In this document: piece by piece, positions 15,798 through 25,206 of the stretch
Layout of the letters: each line of letters begins with the position of its first letter
Numbering within the stretch: the first letter of the stretch is position 1
NCBI RefSeq assembly: GCF_001623075.1
Contig: NZ_LMCF01000143.1
Coordinates: 1-58,265, forward strand
DNA from: Pseudovibrio sp. Ad37
GTDB taxonomy: Bacteria; Pseudomonadota; Alphaproteobacteria; Rhizobiales; Stappiaceae
DNA length: 58,265 bases
Direction: 5' to 3'
Position numbers and translations under genes: made by a program
Notes under the pieces: generated by a model
The model's database searches: none
Told to the model about the DNA's origin: nothing
Seen by the model: the letters and a program-made list of their open reading frames with translations, nothing else

Positions 15798-16532
15798 TTA
15801 AGGAAGCTCGACCACCTTGCCTTCGCGCAGCGTAATCCGCCGGTCCATTTGTTTTGCAATTTCCAGATTGTGGGTTGCCAGCAAGGCCGCCACACCGGAG
15901 GCGCGAACCAGCGCGGTCAGCGCCTCAAACACATACTGCGAGGTGTTCGGATCAAGGTTCCCCGTTGGCTCATCCGCCAACAGAACACGCGGCGCATTGG
16001 CAACTGCACGCGCAATCGCAACACGCTGCTGCTCACCACCGGAAAGCTCGGCAGGACGATGAGTTTCCCGCTCAGATAAACGCATATAAGAAAGCAGCTG
16101 GCGTGCACGTTCTTCTGCATCCTGACGTTTCAGTCCGCAAATCATCTGCGGCAATGCAATATTTTCCAGCGCAGTAAACTCTGGCAGCAATTGATGGAAC
16201 TGGTAGACAAAACCCACCTCGGTCCGCCGAATGGCAGTGCGCGCATCATCATTGAGCTTGGAGCATTCCCGCCCGCCAATCAGCACCTCACCGCTCTGCG
16301 GCATTTCCAAAAGGCCAGCCAGATGCATCAGCGTAGACTTACCTGCGCCAGAGGGGGCCACGAGCGCAACCATTTCCCCTTCATAGAGGTTAAGGTCAGC
16401 GCCCTTCAGAATTTCCAGTTTGCTGTTGCCCTCAACATAACCGCGGACAACATTCTTCAAACTCAGAACAGGAACGCGTTCCTCACCCTTAAGCGAAACA
16501 CCAGCAACCGGTTTTGTTGGTTTATTCATCAT
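15798..16532 (-). CDS. lolD: LolD, ATP-binding subunit of the lipoprotein-releasing ABC transporter
   Basis: 244 residues with every ABC ATPase motif: Walker A PSGAGKST (Lys65), signature [10 protein letters not shown] (Ser164), and Walker B LLADEPTG (Asp187-Glu188). LolCDE extracts mature lipoproteins from the inner membrane and hands them to LolA. The start overlaps the lolC stop. In many alphaproteobacteria lolD is followed by dnaE; here the prophage lies in that place. Confidence 0.95.
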   Translation of the reverse strand: MMNKPTKPVAGVSLKGEERVPVLSLKNVVRGYVEGNSKLEILKGADLNLYEGEMVALVAPSGAGKSTLMHLAGLLEMPQSGEVLIGGRECSKLNDDARTAIRRTEVGFVYQFHQLLPEFTALENIALPQMICGLKRQDAEERARQLLSYMRLSERETHRPAELSGGEQQRVAIARAVANAPRVLLADEPTGNLDPNTSQYVFEALTALVRASGVAALLATHNLEIAKQMDRRITLREGKVVELP

Positions 16533-17815
16533 TCGTAGCGCAAAGCCTCAACAGGATCGAGCCGGGCTGCGCGCCAGGCAGGGTAAATCGTAGCAAGCAG
16601 GCTCAATACCAAAGCCATAATAACAACACTGGTCGTCTCACTTGGATTCATTTCAGCCGGCAGCTTTGAAAGAAAGTAAAGCTCAGGCGAGAACAGCTCG
16701 GTCGAGGTCAACCAAGAAATCCCCTGACGAATGCTCTCAATGTTCCAGCACACCACAGTACCCAGAATAAACCCGGCAAACGTGCCGATGGTTCCAATAC
16801 TGGCTCCTGTGATGATGAAAATCCGCATCACAGCGCCGCGGGTAGCACCCATGGTGCGCAGCACAGCAATGTCACGGCCCTTGTCCTTTACCAGCATGGT
16901 CATGCCGGAAATGATATTCAATGCGGCCACAAGAACAATCAGCGTGAGGATCAGGAACATCACGTTACGCTCAACCTCAAGCGCTGAGAAGAACGTCATA
17001 TTGCGCTGGCGCCAGTCAGAAACGAACACAGGACGCCCGGCCTCTTCTTCAATGACAGGTCGCAGCGGACCAACAGCATCCGGGTCATCAGCATAGACCT
17101 CAATGCCCGTCGCCAGACCTTCCTTGTTGAAATAAAGCTGCGCCTCATTAAACGGCATGAATGCAATCGTGCCATCATATTCGCTCATGCCAATCTGGAA
17201 GATCGCAGAGACCGGATAGCCCTTCACTCGCGGGGTCATCCCCATCGGCGTAATGCTGCCACGCGGAGTAATCACGCGCACCGTATCACCAACAGTAACA
17301 CCCAACTGGCGGGCAAGGCGGGAGCCAATGGCGACACCTTCGCCATCATCAAACCCATCAAGCGTTCCAAGCAGAACGTTCCCGGACACCAGATCCAGCT
17401 TATCAAGATCAGCCTTGTGAACACCACGGAACAAAGCACCCAGATCAGCGCTTGGTCCGGAGATCATCGCCTGCCCTTCAACAAACGGCATAGCAAAATC
17501 AACACCGTCGATGCCAGCCAGCTTGACCGAGGTCGCCTCATAGTCATTGAGCGGGCTATCGATAGGCTGCACAAGGACGTGTCCGTTGATGCCAAGAATT
17601 TTGGTCAGCAGCTCTGTGCGGAACCCATTCATCACCGCCATAACAATGATCAGAGTTGCGACGCCCAAAGTGATGCCCAAAAAGGACAGACCAGCAATAA
17701 TAGAAATGAAAGTTTCTTTGCGTCTGGAGCGCAGATAGCGGCCTGCCAGCATCCACTCAAAGGGTGCAAACCACCGGTTCTTTCCGGGATGAGCCGCCTG
17801 AATCTCTGCCGTCAT
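16529..17815 (-). CDS. lolC: LolC/LolE-type permease of the lipoprotein-releasing system
   Basis: 428 residues of the FtsX-like permease family. One TM helix is near the N-terminus ([20 protein letters not shown]), a large periplasmic domain follows, and three TM helices come at the C-terminal side ([20 protein letters not shown], then [18 protein letters not shown], then [19 protein letters not shown]). The N-terminal [19 protein letters not shown] and the C-terminal [11 protein letters not shown] are typical. A single permease gene with lolD is usual in alphaproteobacteria, where it works as a homodimer. Confidence 0.93.
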   Translation of the reverse strand: MTAEIQAAHPGKNRWFAPFEWMLAGRYLRSRRKETFISIIAGLSFLGITLGVATLIIVMAVMNGFRTELLTKILGINGHVLVQPIDSPLNDYEATSVKLAGIDGVDFAMPFVEGQAMISGPSADLGALFRGVHKADLDKLDLVSGNVLLGTLDGFDDGEGVAIGSRLARQLGVTVGDTVRVITPRGSITPMGMTPRVKGYPVSAIFQIGMSEYDGTIAFMPFNEAQLYFNKEGLATGIEVYADDPDAVGPLRPVIEEEAGRPVFVSDWRQRNMTFFSALEVERNVMFLILTLIVLVAALNIISGMTMLVKDKGRDIAVLRTMGATRGAVMRIFIITGASIGTIGTFAGFILGTVVCWNIESIRQGISWLTSTELFSPELYFLSKLPAEMNPSETTSVVIMALVLSLLATIYPAWRAARLDPVEALRYE

Positions 17816-17976
17816 ACTAGACTATTCTCCGTTTCCGCCTGTTCAACTACCCCGTGGAATATAGGGAGCATGAAGAGCAAGTGCCATAAGCTCTGGCAAA
17901 AAGGCCCGGCAGCGGAAAGGCCGCCGGTACCTAACATACCATTGAAGCTACTGAGTTACCCCAAGCTTCGCTGATA

Positions 17977-19302
17977 TCAGCCTTTTAAGGCAGAAATCAG
18001 TTTGTTGACAGCTGCTTCCGGGGTCAACATTTCGCGATCACCAGTTGCGCGGTCTTTAACTTCCACTTCACCAGTCTTCAGACCACGAGGGCCAACAACC
18101 AGCTGATACGGCAGACCAATCAGATCCATACTTGCAAATTTCTGGCCTGCACTGGTCTTGCGGTCATCATAAAGAACCTCAACGCCAGCCTTTTCCAGCT
18201 CTGCGTAAACGCTCTCACAAACTTCATCGCACTCAGAACCAACCTTCATGTTGATCAAACCAACATGGAACGGCGCAACTTCTTTTGGCCAGACAATGCC
18301 ATCATCATCATGGCACGCTTCAATGATCGCGCCCAGCAAGCGGGACACACCAATGCCGTAGGAGCCCATGTGAACAGGCTGTTCCTTGCCTTCAGCAGTC
18401 ATCACTTTCGCGCCCATAGGCTCGGAGTATTTGGTGCCGAAGTAGAAGATGTGGCCAACTTCGATACCGCGTGCAGAAACCTTCTTATCTTCTGCAACAG
18501 CCTCGAAGGCAGCTTCATCATGCATTTCATCAGTGGCAGCGTAAGGCGTGGTCCACTGCTCAATAATACCGGAAAGATCACCATTAAAGTCGATGTCTTC
18601 AGCCGGTGTTGGTAGACCAAGGATGTCCTTATCAAGAAACACTTCGCTCTCACCGGTAGTTGCCAGCACAATGAACTCGTGAGACAGATCGCCCCCGATA
18701 GGCCCAGTGTCAGCCTTCATAGGAATTGCTGTCAGACCCATACGCGCAAAGGTACGCAAATAAGCCACGAACATGCGGCGGTAGGCTTCTGTTGCCCGCT
18801 CTTTGTCCAGGTCGAAGGAATAAGCATCCTTCATCAGGAACTCACGGCCGCGCATCACGCCAAAACGAGGACGCACTTCATCGCGGAACTTCCACTGTAT
18901 ATGATAAAGGTTCAGCGGCAGATCCTTATAGGAGCGCACATAACTGCGGAAGATGTCAGTAATCATCTCTTCATTGGTTGGACCAAAAAGCATTTCACGC
19001 TCATGGCGATCCTCAATACGCAGCATTTCTTTGCCGTATGCATCATAGCGGCCACTTTCGCGCCACAGGTCAGCAGGCTGAATGGTTGGCATAAGCAGCT
19101 GGACCGCACCGGAGCGGTTCTGCTCTTCTTCAACAATACGCTGAATCTTGTTGAGCACACGGTGGCCAAGCGGCAACCATGCATAAATCCCGGCTGACTG
19201 CTGACGGATCATACCCGCACGCAACATCAGGCGGTGCGATACGATCTCGGCTTCTTTCGGAGTTTCCTTCAAAATAGGCAGGAAATATCGGGACAAACGC
19301 AT
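17977..19302 (-). CDS. proS: Prolyl-tRNA synthetase, short alphaproteobacterial form
   Basis: 441 residues, against about 570 in E. coli; the insertion (editing) domain between motifs 2 and 3 is missing, as is known for alphaproteobacterial ProRS, which needs separate editing proteins for Ala-tRNA-Pro. Class II motifs are visible: motif 1 near [15 protein letters not shown], motif 2 near [20 protein letters not shown], and motif 3 near [16 protein letters not shown]. The anticodon-binding domain occupies the last ~100 residues. It lies 161 bases upstream of lolC. Confidence 0.96.
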   Translation of the reverse strand: MRLSRYFLPILKETPKEAEIVSHRLMLRAGMIRQQSAGIYAWLPLGHRVLNKIQRIVEEEQNRSGAVQLLMPTIQPADLWRESGRYDAYGKEMLRIEDRHEREMLFGPTNEEMITDIFRSYVRSYKDLPLNLYHIQWKFRDEVRPRFGVMRGREFLMKDAYSFDLDKERATEAYRRMFVAYLRTFARMGLTAIPMKADTGPIGGDLSHEFIVLATTGESEVFLDKDILGLPTPAEDIDFNGDLSGIIEQWTTPYAATDEMHDEAAFEAVAEDKKVSARGIEVGHIFYFGTKYSEPMGAKVMTAEGKEQPVHMGSYGIGVSRLLGAIIEACHDDDGIVWPKEVAPFHVGLINMKVGSECDEVCESVYAELEKAGVEVLYDDRKTSAGQKFASMDLIGLPYQLVVGPRGLKTGEVEVKDRATGDREMLTPEAAVNKLISALKG

Positions 19303-19535
19303 TAGTTTAACTCTTCAGGTTTTAAGGCACGCAAGCTCTGGCTCACCACCAAGCATCATTTCTATGTCTTCTTAGCAAGCAGAACGCCTGTTGTAACTGC
19401 CAACATGGCTATATGCCAATTTTCTAAGACATATTTCCCCATACACGCAGTTTTTTGCCTACACCTTTGGGTTCAGTTCACGGATTCTCCGAAAATTATA
19501 GCTAAAATTTTAGGCAAGCAAAAAATTACGGCGAA

Positions 19536-19563
19536 TTGATACAAAATGATGACAAACTAATGT
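19536..19563 (+). promoter_or_regulatory. Promoter candidate for the 19570-19755 RNA
   Basis: TTGATA at 19536-19541 and TAATGT at 19558-19563 are separated by 16 bases and resemble sigma-70 -35 and -10 elements. Transcription would start near 19570. The AT-rich surroundings make chance matches possible. Confidence 0.4.
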
Positions 19564-19569
19564 GATTAC

Positions 19570-19755
19570 GTTAGTGTCTGTTCAACAATAAAAACAACAC
19601 CCTTAAGCGGTGTTGCAAGGTATCGCGATCTTTAGTCTTGGGAGGAAGGTTCTCGGGCGCCCGTTTGGTTGCAGCCGGCACTCTACGCAAGTGCAAAGAG
19701 AACATTTAGACGCGGAACTCGTTCTAACAGCAAGGCTTCGGCCTTGCTTTTTTTT
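19570..19755 (+). ncRNA. Candidate small RNA between proS and the DUF1467 gene
   Basis: There is no coding frame worth calling, but a promoter-like sequence upstream and a strong terminator at its end define a ~185-nt unit. Inside are several complementary stretches: AACACC/GGTGTT at 19591-19617, the self-complementary CGGGCGCCCG near 19660, GTTCTC/GAGAAC spanning about 19651-19702, and CGCAAGTGC near 19686. I do not recognise it as tmRNA, RNase P RNA or SRP RNA. It is probably a structured regulatory or housekeeping RNA; the identity is unknown. Confidence 0.5.
19728..19755 (+). terminator. Rho-independent terminator ending the candidate small RNA
   Basis: AGCAAGGC-TTCG-GCCTTGCT is followed by a run of T. 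The stem is perfect with a stable TTCG tetraloop. It points to the plus strand; no plus-strand protein gene precedes it, which is the main evidence for an RNA gene. Confidence 0.85.
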
Positions 19756-19887
19756 CGCCAATTTCTGCCGTTTCACTGAATGAAATTCTATGAATACCGC
19801 ATTCAGTTTGCTCATATCAGCATACTCACCAGAACCTGAACACAGCAGGGACAAGTGTCTCTCCAACACCCCCCCCCCTCTAAACGC

Positions 19888-19917
19888 AAAAAAGCGATTC
19901 CAGAGAATCGCTTTTTT
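19888..19917 (-). terminator. Terminator downstream of the DUF1467 gene
   Basis: AAAAAAGCGATTC and GAATCGCTTTTTT form a perfect 13-bp arm pair with a 4-base loop, so it can act in both directions. It lies about 70 bases after the stop of the minus-strand gene at 19985. Confidence 0.8.
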
Positions 19918-19984
19918 GATACTTTATGGATTCGCTCTGTAACTCGCTGAGTTTACGCCACACAATTGATGTGCAAAACCAAAA

Positions 19985-20263
19985 TCAGGAAGGAGCGTTG
20001 CCCATTAATTGATCAACAAGTGGAAACAGATGCGCGCCAAGGCCGGACTCAAGAAACCAATAGAAGGCAACGAACACAATTGTCGTTACAATCGTGTTGA
20101 TGATCACTTTCTTCAGCATCTGAGGATTTTTGGGCGCGCTCTCAGTCGTTCCCGGAACCACTTCGCCCTCTTCCGCCTGGGTGCGAACACCAAACGGCAA
20201 AATGGCCAGAAACAAAATCCACCACATCATAAAGTAGAGTGCAACGAGTAGCGGCGTAGCCAT
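19985..20263 (-). CDS. DUF1467 small membrane protein
   Basis: 92 residues with two TM helices: VALYFMMWWILFLAILPFGV near the N-terminus and IVTTIVFVAFYWFLESGLG near the C-terminus. The linker GVRTQAEEGEVVPGTTESAP is characteristic of DUF1467, a short alphaproteobacterial family usually found next to mce and proS, as here. The function is unknown. AGGAG sits seven bases before the ATG. Confidence 0.88.
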   Translation of the reverse strand: MATPLLVALYFMMWWILFLAILPFGVRTQAEEGEVVPGTTESAPKNPQMLKKVIINTIVTTIVFVAFYWFLESGLGAHLFPLVDQLMGNAPS

Positions 20264-20419
20264 AAATGTGCTCCTGGAACGTTCTTGTTTCTTCTGCGGC
20301 TGGTCACCTTACTGTTGTATCACAAAGCAACCAGCACACTACAGGTTTTTACCTACAAGAATTAGGCCCGAACCGAAAGCCTTCCAGTTTCCTCAAACCA
20401 CAAGTCTTTCAAGGCGAAC

Positions 20420-20824
20420 TTAAGCCTGTTCCAACTCGGTCAATGTTCCAAGGAAGTCTTTTGGGTGCAAGAACAACACCGGCTTGCCATGTGCACCAAT
20501 CTTCGGCTCACCATCACCCAGAATACGGGCTCCATTGGCAACCAGCTGATCGCGCGCGGCAAGAATGTCATCAACTTCATAACAGATGTGATGGATACCA
20601 CCTTGCGTGTTACGCTCCAGAAACTTGGAGATCGGAGAATTCTTGCCAAGCGGCTCCAGCAGCTCGATCTTCGTATTTGGAAGCTCGATAAACACGGTTG
20701 AAACACCATGATCCGGCTGTGCCACTTTCTCTGAGGCAATGCCGCCGAGTGCATCACGATACACTTTCAGGCCTTCTTCCATATCCAACACGGCAATCGC
20801 GACGTGGTTCAATCGTCCAATCAT
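20420..20824 (-). CDS. mce: Methylmalonyl-CoA/ethylmalonyl-CoA epimerase
   Basis: 134 residues from ATG at 20824 with GGGAGGA upstream; a longer frame to 20884 lacks a ribosome site and runs into a repeat. It has the vicinal oxygen chelate fold with metal ligands in LNHVAIAV (His), GGIHHICYEV (His) and the C-terminal Glu near LGTLTELEQ. It interconverts the (R) and (S) forms of methylmalonyl-CoA in propionate and ethylmalonyl-CoA metabolism. Neighbourhood with rnj and DUF1467 is common in alphaproteobacteria. Confidence 0.93.
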   Translation of the reverse strand: MIGRLNHVAIAVLDMEEGLKVYRDALGGIASEKVAQPDHGVSTVFIELPNTKIELLEPLGKNSPISKFLERNTQGGIHHICYEVDDILAARDQLVANGARILGDGEPKIGAHGKPVLFLHPKDFLGTLTELEQA

Positions 20825-20850
20825 GACGGTCCTCCCAATAACTCTTTGTT

Positions 20851-20910
20851 CTAGAGCGCGTTCCATTCGATTGCACACAATCAAATGACAAGAAGCTGCT
20901 CAAACAAAAT
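20851..20910. repeat. Dispersed intergenic repeat, copy 1
   Basis: Begins CTAGAGCGCGTTCCATTCGA, then an ATTG/CAAT inverted part and GCTCAAACAAAA. It closely matches 22797-22860. Both copies flank rnj and start with the same CTAGAGCGCGTTCC. Confidence 0.65.
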
Positions 20911-20995
20911 GTCAGAGTACAGCACGTATCTGCAGATGAACGCCTATGAGTTCTAAGGAACAGATTTCATTCACAAAGTCCATTGGATCAAAAGT

Positions 20996-21032
20996 CAAAG
21001 GCCGCAGATGATATGCTCATTTGCGGCCTTTG
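20996..21032 (-). terminator. Hairpin downstream of rnj
   Basis: CAAAGGCCGCA and TGCGGCCTTTG form an 11-bp stem with a 15-base loop, 27 bases after the rnj stop. The T-run is short (ACTTTTG), so it is a weak terminator or an mRNA 3'-end stabiliser. Confidence 0.65.
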
Positions 21033-21058
21033 ATTGTCTCGAAAAATGTGTCTGAGGA

Positions 21059-22726
21059 TCAGACGCGTTGCACCAATGCCTTACAAAGAGGCTTCTTGCC
21101 CCAATGCTCTACAACTGCATAACGCCCCGCCCGTCTGGCAGCTTCACGCACCAGTTCCACATCACGGCGGCGGCTCTTTGGAATGGAAATCACAGCACCA
21201 TAAACGGCATCCCGAACGGCATCCTCAAACGGTGTCCCGTTTTCAGTTTCATCCGGCATCCCGAACAGAACCACATCGATATCGCCAAGCAACTCACCAC
21301 GGCCATCCACGATCAGCGAAACCATCACGCAGCCACCATAAGAAAGCTTGCGCCGTTCCTGAACACCAGTTTCCTCAGGCGCTGCAATCAAATGGCCGTC
21401 ACGAACCAGAATACCGGCAGGCGCTTCATCAATGACCTCAAGCCCACCCGGATGCAGGCGCACCATGTCGCCATCACGGATGATCTTAACGTCCTTCACG
21501 CCTTTGCTGACAGCAAAGTCCTTATGACACTGCAGGTGCAGTGGTTCACCGTGAACCGGTAGAACTTTCTTCGGGCGCACAAGATTGTAAACCTGATCCA
21601 GCTCACCACGACGCGGATGCCCAGACACGTGCACCAGCGCATCACGATCTGTCACCACCTTCAACCCTTCGTGGGTCAGCTGGTTGATGATGTTGGAAAC
21701 AGCCTTTTCATTGCCCGGAATAGTCCGACTGGAGAAGATAACCATATCCCCCGCAGACAGCGCGACCTGACGGTGTTGATCACCCGCAATACGGGCCATT
21801 GCGGCACGCGCTTCGCCCTGAGACCCAGTGCAAAGAGCAACAACCTTATCACGCGGCAAAGATCCATAGGTCTCTTCATCACGGAATGGCGCCAGTCCAT
21901 CAAGATAGCCCAGATCACGCGCGATCTCGACAGTGCGCTGCATACTCCGGCCAATCACAACAATCTCACGCTCTGCCGCCATTGCCGCTTCAGCAACCGC
22001 CCGCATACGCGCAACGTTGGAGGCAAACGTGGTCACAGCAACACGGTTCGGTGCCTCTTTGATGATCCGTGTCAGCTCTTCCTTCACATCCGCTTCACTC
22101 GGGCTGACCCCGTCACGGACTGCATTGGTGCTGTCACAGACAAAGACATCAACGCCTTCATCTCCCAGTTCACGCAAACGCTGAAGGTCGATCGCTTTAC
22201 CAATGCCCGGTGTCAGATCGATCTTCCAGTCACCGGAATGCAACACCAGCTGACCGCCAACACGAATAGCCAGAGCACACGGCTCCGGGATCGAGTGGGT
22301 CATGGTCACCATCTCAATATCAAAGATACCGGCTTTGAAACGATCTCCCTGATTAACAACAGTCACCGGAATTTCATAATCCGCACCATCGCCAATCAGC
22401 TTGGCTTCCAGAAGGCGAGCAGTGAACTCGGTCGCGTAGACCGGCAGTTCGAGCCGCTTCCAGAGGTAGGACAATGCCCCGTAATGGTCTTCGTGAGCAT
22501 GCGTGATGACGATGCCATCAATGCGAGACCGCTCTTCTTCCAGAAAACGAATATCTGGCAGAACAAGGTCCACACCAGGCAATTCCGGTCCGGCAAATGA
22601 GACACCAAAATCAACAATCAGCCAGCGACGGTCGTCCTCAGGTCCATATCCATAAAGACCAAGGTTCATTCCAATTTCGCCAACACCGCCCAAAGGCAGG
22701 AATACGAGCTCTTGAGTGCTCGACAT
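21059..22726 (-). CDS. rnj: Ribonuclease J
   Basis: 555 residues, the normal RNase J length. The metallo-beta-lactamase/beta-CASP active site is intact: HAHEDH at 76-81, LHSGDWKID, FVCDSTNA, and the beta-CASP part with CTGSQGE and FSSRTIPGNE. The motif HVSGHPRRGE completes the metal site, and the C-terminal domain follows. The enzyme has 5'-3' exo- and endonuclease activity in RNA maturation and decay; alphaproteobacteria use it in 23S/16S rRNA end processing. It lies between mce and birA. Confidence 0.96.
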   Translation of the reverse strand: MSSTQELVFLPLGGVGEIGMNLGLYGYGPEDDRRWLIVDFGVSFAGPELPGVDLVLPDIRFLEEERSRIDGIVITHAHEDHYGALSYLWKRLELPVYATEFTARLLEAKLIGDGADYEIPVTVVNQGDRFKAGIFDIEMVTMTHSIPEPCALAIRVGGQLVLHSGDWKIDLTPGIGKAIDLQRLRELGDEGVDVFVCDSTNAVRDGVSPSEADVKEELTRIIKEAPNRVAVTTFASNVARMRAVAEAAMAAEREIVVIGRSMQRTVEIARDLGYLDGLAPFRDEETYGSLPRDKVVALCTGSQGEARAAMARIAGDQHRQVALSAGDMVIFSSRTIPGNEKAVSNIINQLTHEGLKVVTDRDALVHVSGHPRRGELDQVYNLVRPKKVLPVHGEPLHLQCHKDFAVSKGVKDVKIIRDGDMVRLHPGGLEVIDEAPAGILVRDGHLIAAPEETGVQERRKLSYGGCVMVSLIVDGRGELLGDIDVVLFGMPDETENGTPFEDAVRDAVYGAVISIPKSRRRDVELVREAARRAGRYAVVEHWGKKPLCKALVQRV

Positions 22727-22796
22727 CTAAGACTCCTTCAAAGCATATCCCCAATAAATGGTTCCGGTTCTCGGAATGAGAATATGCGTATAAACT

Positions 22797-22860
22797 CTAG
22801 AGCGCGTTCCGTTTGATTGGGACCAATCAAGCAACAGGAATTCGCTCAAACAAAAGAACT
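22797..22860. repeat. Dispersed intergenic repeat, copy 2
   Basis: CTAGAGCGCGTTCCGTTTGA followed by TTGGGACCAA and TTCGCTCAAACAAAA matches copy 1 at 20851. GATTG/CAATC makes a short stem. It lies upstream of rnj, in the gap before birA. Confidence 0.65.
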
Positions 22861-22963
22861 AAGAGCGAGATGCGTGAATGCAAATGAACGCAACTTGCTC
22901 TATGTCCTGACAGACGAGTGGCCTTAGTATTCAAAAAGCCAGCAGAACACGCTTTGCACGTCT

Positions 22964-23740
22964 TCAGGAAAAGAAAACATCTCCGGCTGTCACCAGCCGC
23001 TCGCCACCATGATCCATCTTGACGATCAGGCGACCCATTTGGTCGATGTCCATAAAGACACCGAAAAACTCTTCATTGCTCAGGCGGACACGGATCGGTT
23101 TCCCGCGCCCCACGGCGCGTCGCAGCCATGCAGATCTGATCTCTTCAAACCCACTGGCAGCTTTCCACGTTTCCAGCCATCGTGCAAAACTTTGCGCAAG
23201 TGCGTCAAAGACCTGTTGCGGCTCACACATGTATCCCATGCTGCGTAAATCTGTAACAGCATAATCACCCAGATCCGGGTGATGAGACACGTTGACGCCA
23301 AAACCGCACACAAGGCACAGCTCACCATTAGGCCCACTTTCGCTCTCAAGCAATATGCCAGAGACTTTTTGTCCGTCGATGAGCACATCATTCGGCCACT
23401 TCAGCTGCACCAGATTGTGCGCACCTGTTGCCCGTTCAATGGCCTCTCCAAGGGCAAGAGCCGCCACAAAGGGCAGCTGAACGATCTTCTCGTTCTGTAC
23501 ACCCACCCGCAGCAACACTGAGGCAAACAGATTGCCGGTCTCCGAAGTCCACGCCCGTCCACGGCGTCCGCGCCCGCTCAACTGAATATCGGAGCGGACC
23601 CACAGATTACCCGGATGCCCTTCCCGTGCCTTGTGCAGGCCGTGGGTGTTGGTGGACCCGATCTGGTCGTAGTACTCAAAACAAAAGCCCGGTGCAGATC
23701 GCACCGGGCCTTCGTCTTTTAATTGTCCAAGGTTCATCAT
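22964..23740 (-). CDS. birA: Biotin-[acetyl-CoA carboxylase] ligase
   Basis: 258 residues containing the catalytic and C-terminal domains of BirA, without the N-terminal HTH repressor domain of the E. coli enzyme, so it should be ligase only. Motifs: GSTNTHGL, the biotinyl-AMP loop GRGRRGRAW, and LKWPNDVLIDGQKVSGIL with the catalytic Lys in KVSGIL. It attaches biotin to carboxylase BCCP domains. It starts six bases after the nuoN stop, so it is probably co-transcribed with the nuo operon. Confidence 0.94.
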   Translation of the reverse strand: MMNLGQLKDEGPVRSAPGFCFEYYDQIGSTNTHGLHKAREGHPGNLWVRSDIQLSGRGRRGRAWTSETGNLFASVLLRVGVQNEKIVQLPFVAALALGEAIERATGAHNLVQLKWPNDVLIDGQKVSGILLESESGPNGELCLVCGFGVNVSHHPDLGDYAVTDLRSMGYMCEPQQVFDALAQSFARWLETWKAASGFEEIRSAWLRRAVGRGKPIRVRLSNEEFFGVFMDIDQMGRLIVKMDHGGERLVTAGDVFFS

Positions 23741-23746
23741 AGGAAA

Positions 23747-25189
23747 CTAGAACAGAACGCCAGCCGCATTGGCAGCCGCATTCATAATTGGCTCCGGCAT
23801 GATGAAGAACAGTCCGACGACTGCACTGGAAAGACCAAGCACAATTTTCATTTCACCGGACATTGGCAGGAACTCGCCAGTCGCATCATCAAAGAACATG
23901 ACCTTGATCACACGCAGGTAATAGTAAGCAGCCACAACGCTGGTCACCAGACCAATCACGACCAATGGAGCAAGACCTGCATCCATCGCAGCGATGAACA
24001 CGTAGAACTTACCAAAGAAGCCAATGAGTGGTGGCAGACCGGTCAGGGAGAACATGATCACTGCAAGCAACACTGCCATTGGCAGGTTGGTCTTGGAAAG
24101 ACCTGCAAGATCGGAGATCTCTTCAACCATACCTTCCTTGCGGCGCATGGACAGGATGCAAGCAAACGCACCCAGTGTCATCGCAAGGTAAGCAGTCATG
24201 AACACGATCAGACCGTGGACACCAGCTTCCGTACCAGCAGCCAGACCAACCAGAGCGTAACCCATGTTACCAATGGAAGAGTATGCCATCAGACGTTTGA
24301 TGTTCTTCTGACCAATCGCAGCAAAGGCACCAAGACCCATAGACGCAATAGCAATGAACACAACGATCTGCTGCCAGTCCGTGGTCACATTGCCCAAAGG
24401 CTCAACCAGCACACGGATCAGCATACCGAACGCAGCAATCTTAGGCGCTGCTGCAAAGAACGCAGTAACCGGTGTTGGTGCACCCTCATAAACGTCCGGG
24501 GTCCACATATGGAATGGAACCGCAGAGATCTTGAAGGCAATACCTGCCAGCATGAACACGATACCAAACACCAGACCAAGGGACGCGCGATCGTCTGTCA
24601 GAGCCGCCGCGATGCCAGTAAAGTCAGTGTGGCCGGTAAAGCCATAGATGAAGGACATACCGTAAAGCAGCATACCGGAAGACAACGCACCAAGGACGAA
24701 GTACTTCAGGCCAGCCTCAGTAGAACGAACAGAGTCACGGTTAATCGCAGCAACCACGTAAAGCGCCAGAGACTGCAGCTCAACACCCAGATACATGGAG
24801 ATCAGATCGTTGGCTGAAAGCATCAGCATCATACCAACGGTCGCGATCACGATGAGGATCGGGTATTCAAAGCGGTCAAAGTTCTGAGAACGTGCGTAAG
24901 CAACGGACATCGCAATCGCAAATCCAGACCCGATCAGCACCAGTATTTTCATGTACTGGGAGAACGCGTCCTGTACGAATGCGCCGTCAAATGTTGTGCC
25001 GTAATGCGGGCTCACCAGCAGGATCAGACCCGCAACAGTGAGCAACGCAACGCAGATACCAGTTACCAGCGGAGTGGATTTCTCTCCACCAAAAGCTCCA
25101 ACCATCAGCAGGACCATTGCGCCGAGAACCAGAAGGATCTCGGGCAATACCGGCATTAGATCAGGAATAGCTAGAAGCTCAGCATTCAT
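23747..25189 (-). CDS. nuoN: NADH-quinone oxidoreductase subunit N
   Basis: 480 residues with about 14 TM helices of the antiporter-like (Mrp-type) family. Conserved membrane Lys/Glu regions are visible ([48 protein letters not shown]). NuoN is one of three proton-pumping subunits of complex I in the inner membrane. It closes the nuo cluster. Confidence 0.96.
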   Translation of the reverse strand: MNAELLAIPDLMPVLPEILLVLGAMVLLMVGAFGGEKSTPLVTGICVALLTVAGLILLVSPHYGTTFDGAFVQDAFSQYMKILVLIGSGFAIAMSVAYARSQNFDRFEYPILIVIATVGMMLMLSANDLISMYLGVELQSLALYVVAAINRDSVRSTEAGLKYFVLGALSSGMLLYGMSFIYGFTGHTDFTGIAAALTDDRASLGLVFGIVFMLAGIAFKISAVPFHMWTPDVYEGAPTPVTAFFAAAPKIAAFGMLIRVLVEPLGNVTTDWQQIVVFIAIASMGLGAFAAIGQKNIKRLMAYSSIGNMGYALVGLAAGTEAGVHGLIVFMTAYLAMTLGAFACILSMRRKEGMVEEISDLAGLSKTNLPMAVLLAVIMFSLTGLPPLIGFFGKFYVFIAAMDAGLAPLVVIGLVTSVVAAYYYLRVIKVMFFDDATGEFLPMSGEMKIVLGLSSAVVGLFFIMPEPIMNAAANAAGVLF

Positions 25190-25206
25190 GAGTGCACGGT
25201 CCCCTG

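Noticed and set aside
19603-19869. 88-codon minus-strand frame in the proS-DUF1467 gap
   Set aside because: It runs across a strong terminator hairpin and a poly-C run, lacks a ribosome site and has no features; the RNA explanation fits better.
19869-19878. Run of ten C
   Set aside because: Could mark phase variation, but no gene reads through it; noted as a possible sequencing-length uncertainty only.
23723-24817. 364-codon plus-strand frame opposite nuoN
   Set aside because: Antisense shadow of a membrane protein gene; His/Thr/Gln-rich and without any domain.
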